A stretch of 64,000 nucleotides of DNA from JACKCB01 sp964452775 (GTDB lineage: Bacteria; Chloroflexota; Anaerolineae; Promineifilales; Promineifilaceae): assembly GCA_964452775.1 (NCBI GenBank), contig CAYVQP010000011.1:9908-73907 (forward strand), written 5' to 3'. Position numbers and translations under genes: made by a program. The notes beneath the pieces are model-generated. The model did no database searches and was not told the DNA's origin. It saw only the letters and a program-made list of their open reading frames with translations. This document shows, piece after piece, positions 63,927 to 64,000 of this stretch (position 1 is the stretch's first letter; each line of letters begins with the position of its first letter).

Positions 63927-64000
63927 GGAATAAACCAGAGCCCAACCAGGGCCACGACTTGATTCAAATTGGAGCTGTTGTTTGGGGAGAATCTAACCTG

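Overview
The window is a G+C-rich bacterial chromosome segment, probably a scaffold from a draft or metagenome assembly because it carries three runs of exactly 100 N (12324-12423, 35258-35357, 46877-46976). The content points to a Chloroflexota (Anaerolineae-like) organism: a secY-adk-rpmJ-rpsM-rpsK-rpsD-rpoA-rplQ-truA-rplM-rpsI run, large kinase/cyclase-STAND-TPR regulators, very large secreted FG-GAP proteins, a GerW/YtfJ-type protein and an effector-associated-domain protease. The assignment is an inference from gene content, not a phylogeny.

Layout. 1-7350: the end of the ribosomal superoperon (translocon, adenylate kinase, r-proteins, RNA polymerase alpha, pseudouridine synthase), closed by a strong terminator. 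map and infA are missing from their usual place, and rpsD has its own promoter and a structured leader. 7359-12218: a YabN-like methylase-MazG protein and an SH3 membrane protein, facing an arginase-ABC exporter pair. 12230-12512: a cluster of palindromic repeats that also broke the assembly. 12599-19991: a forward run of trmB, an alpha/beta hydrolase-acyl-CoA ligase fusion, a DUF4139 protein, a stand-alone GyrA C-terminal domain and an Fe-S uracil-DNA glycosylase. 19979-24627: lon and a NarL/NarX-type two-component pair. 24947-39755: mixed accessory genes (small secreted protein, aldehyde dehydrogenase, Ser/Thr kinase-STAND-TPR regulator, GNAT, GerW-like pair, DUF123 protein, secreted nuclease, MoxR-DUF58 pair, orphan sugar-type binding lipoprotein). 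39960-45749: one 1,929-residue secreted protein with about 14 FG-GAP units, a metallopeptidase-like motif and 16 tandem TNNTPLGG octapeptides. 45771-52656: cyclase-STAND-TPR regulator, PPK2 and GyrB. 53090-56647: the most striking locus (below). 56858-63661: ABC-F ATPase, then MprF-like, cation/proton antiporter and diacylglycerol kinase genes on the minus strand. The last 230 bases hold the 5' half of a tRNA-Arg(TCT) gene that runs into A+T-rich DNA, possibly the edge of an integrated element.

The best candidate for an undescribed system is the two-gene unit at 53090-56647. The first gene encodes an N-terminal effector-associated domain (EAD1-like) fused to a trypsin-like protease. The second encodes a metzincin metalloprotease, two hemopexin-like repeats and a patatin phospholipase in one chain without a signal peptide. 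It lies behind a promoter whose -10 overlaps a perfect 13-bp palindrome, and a member of the TTTCCGGGAA palindromic repeat family sits between the two genes. I read it as a cytoplasmic conflict or cell-suicide module in which proteolysis could switch a membrane-damaging lipase. The domains are visible in the sequence; the role is inference.
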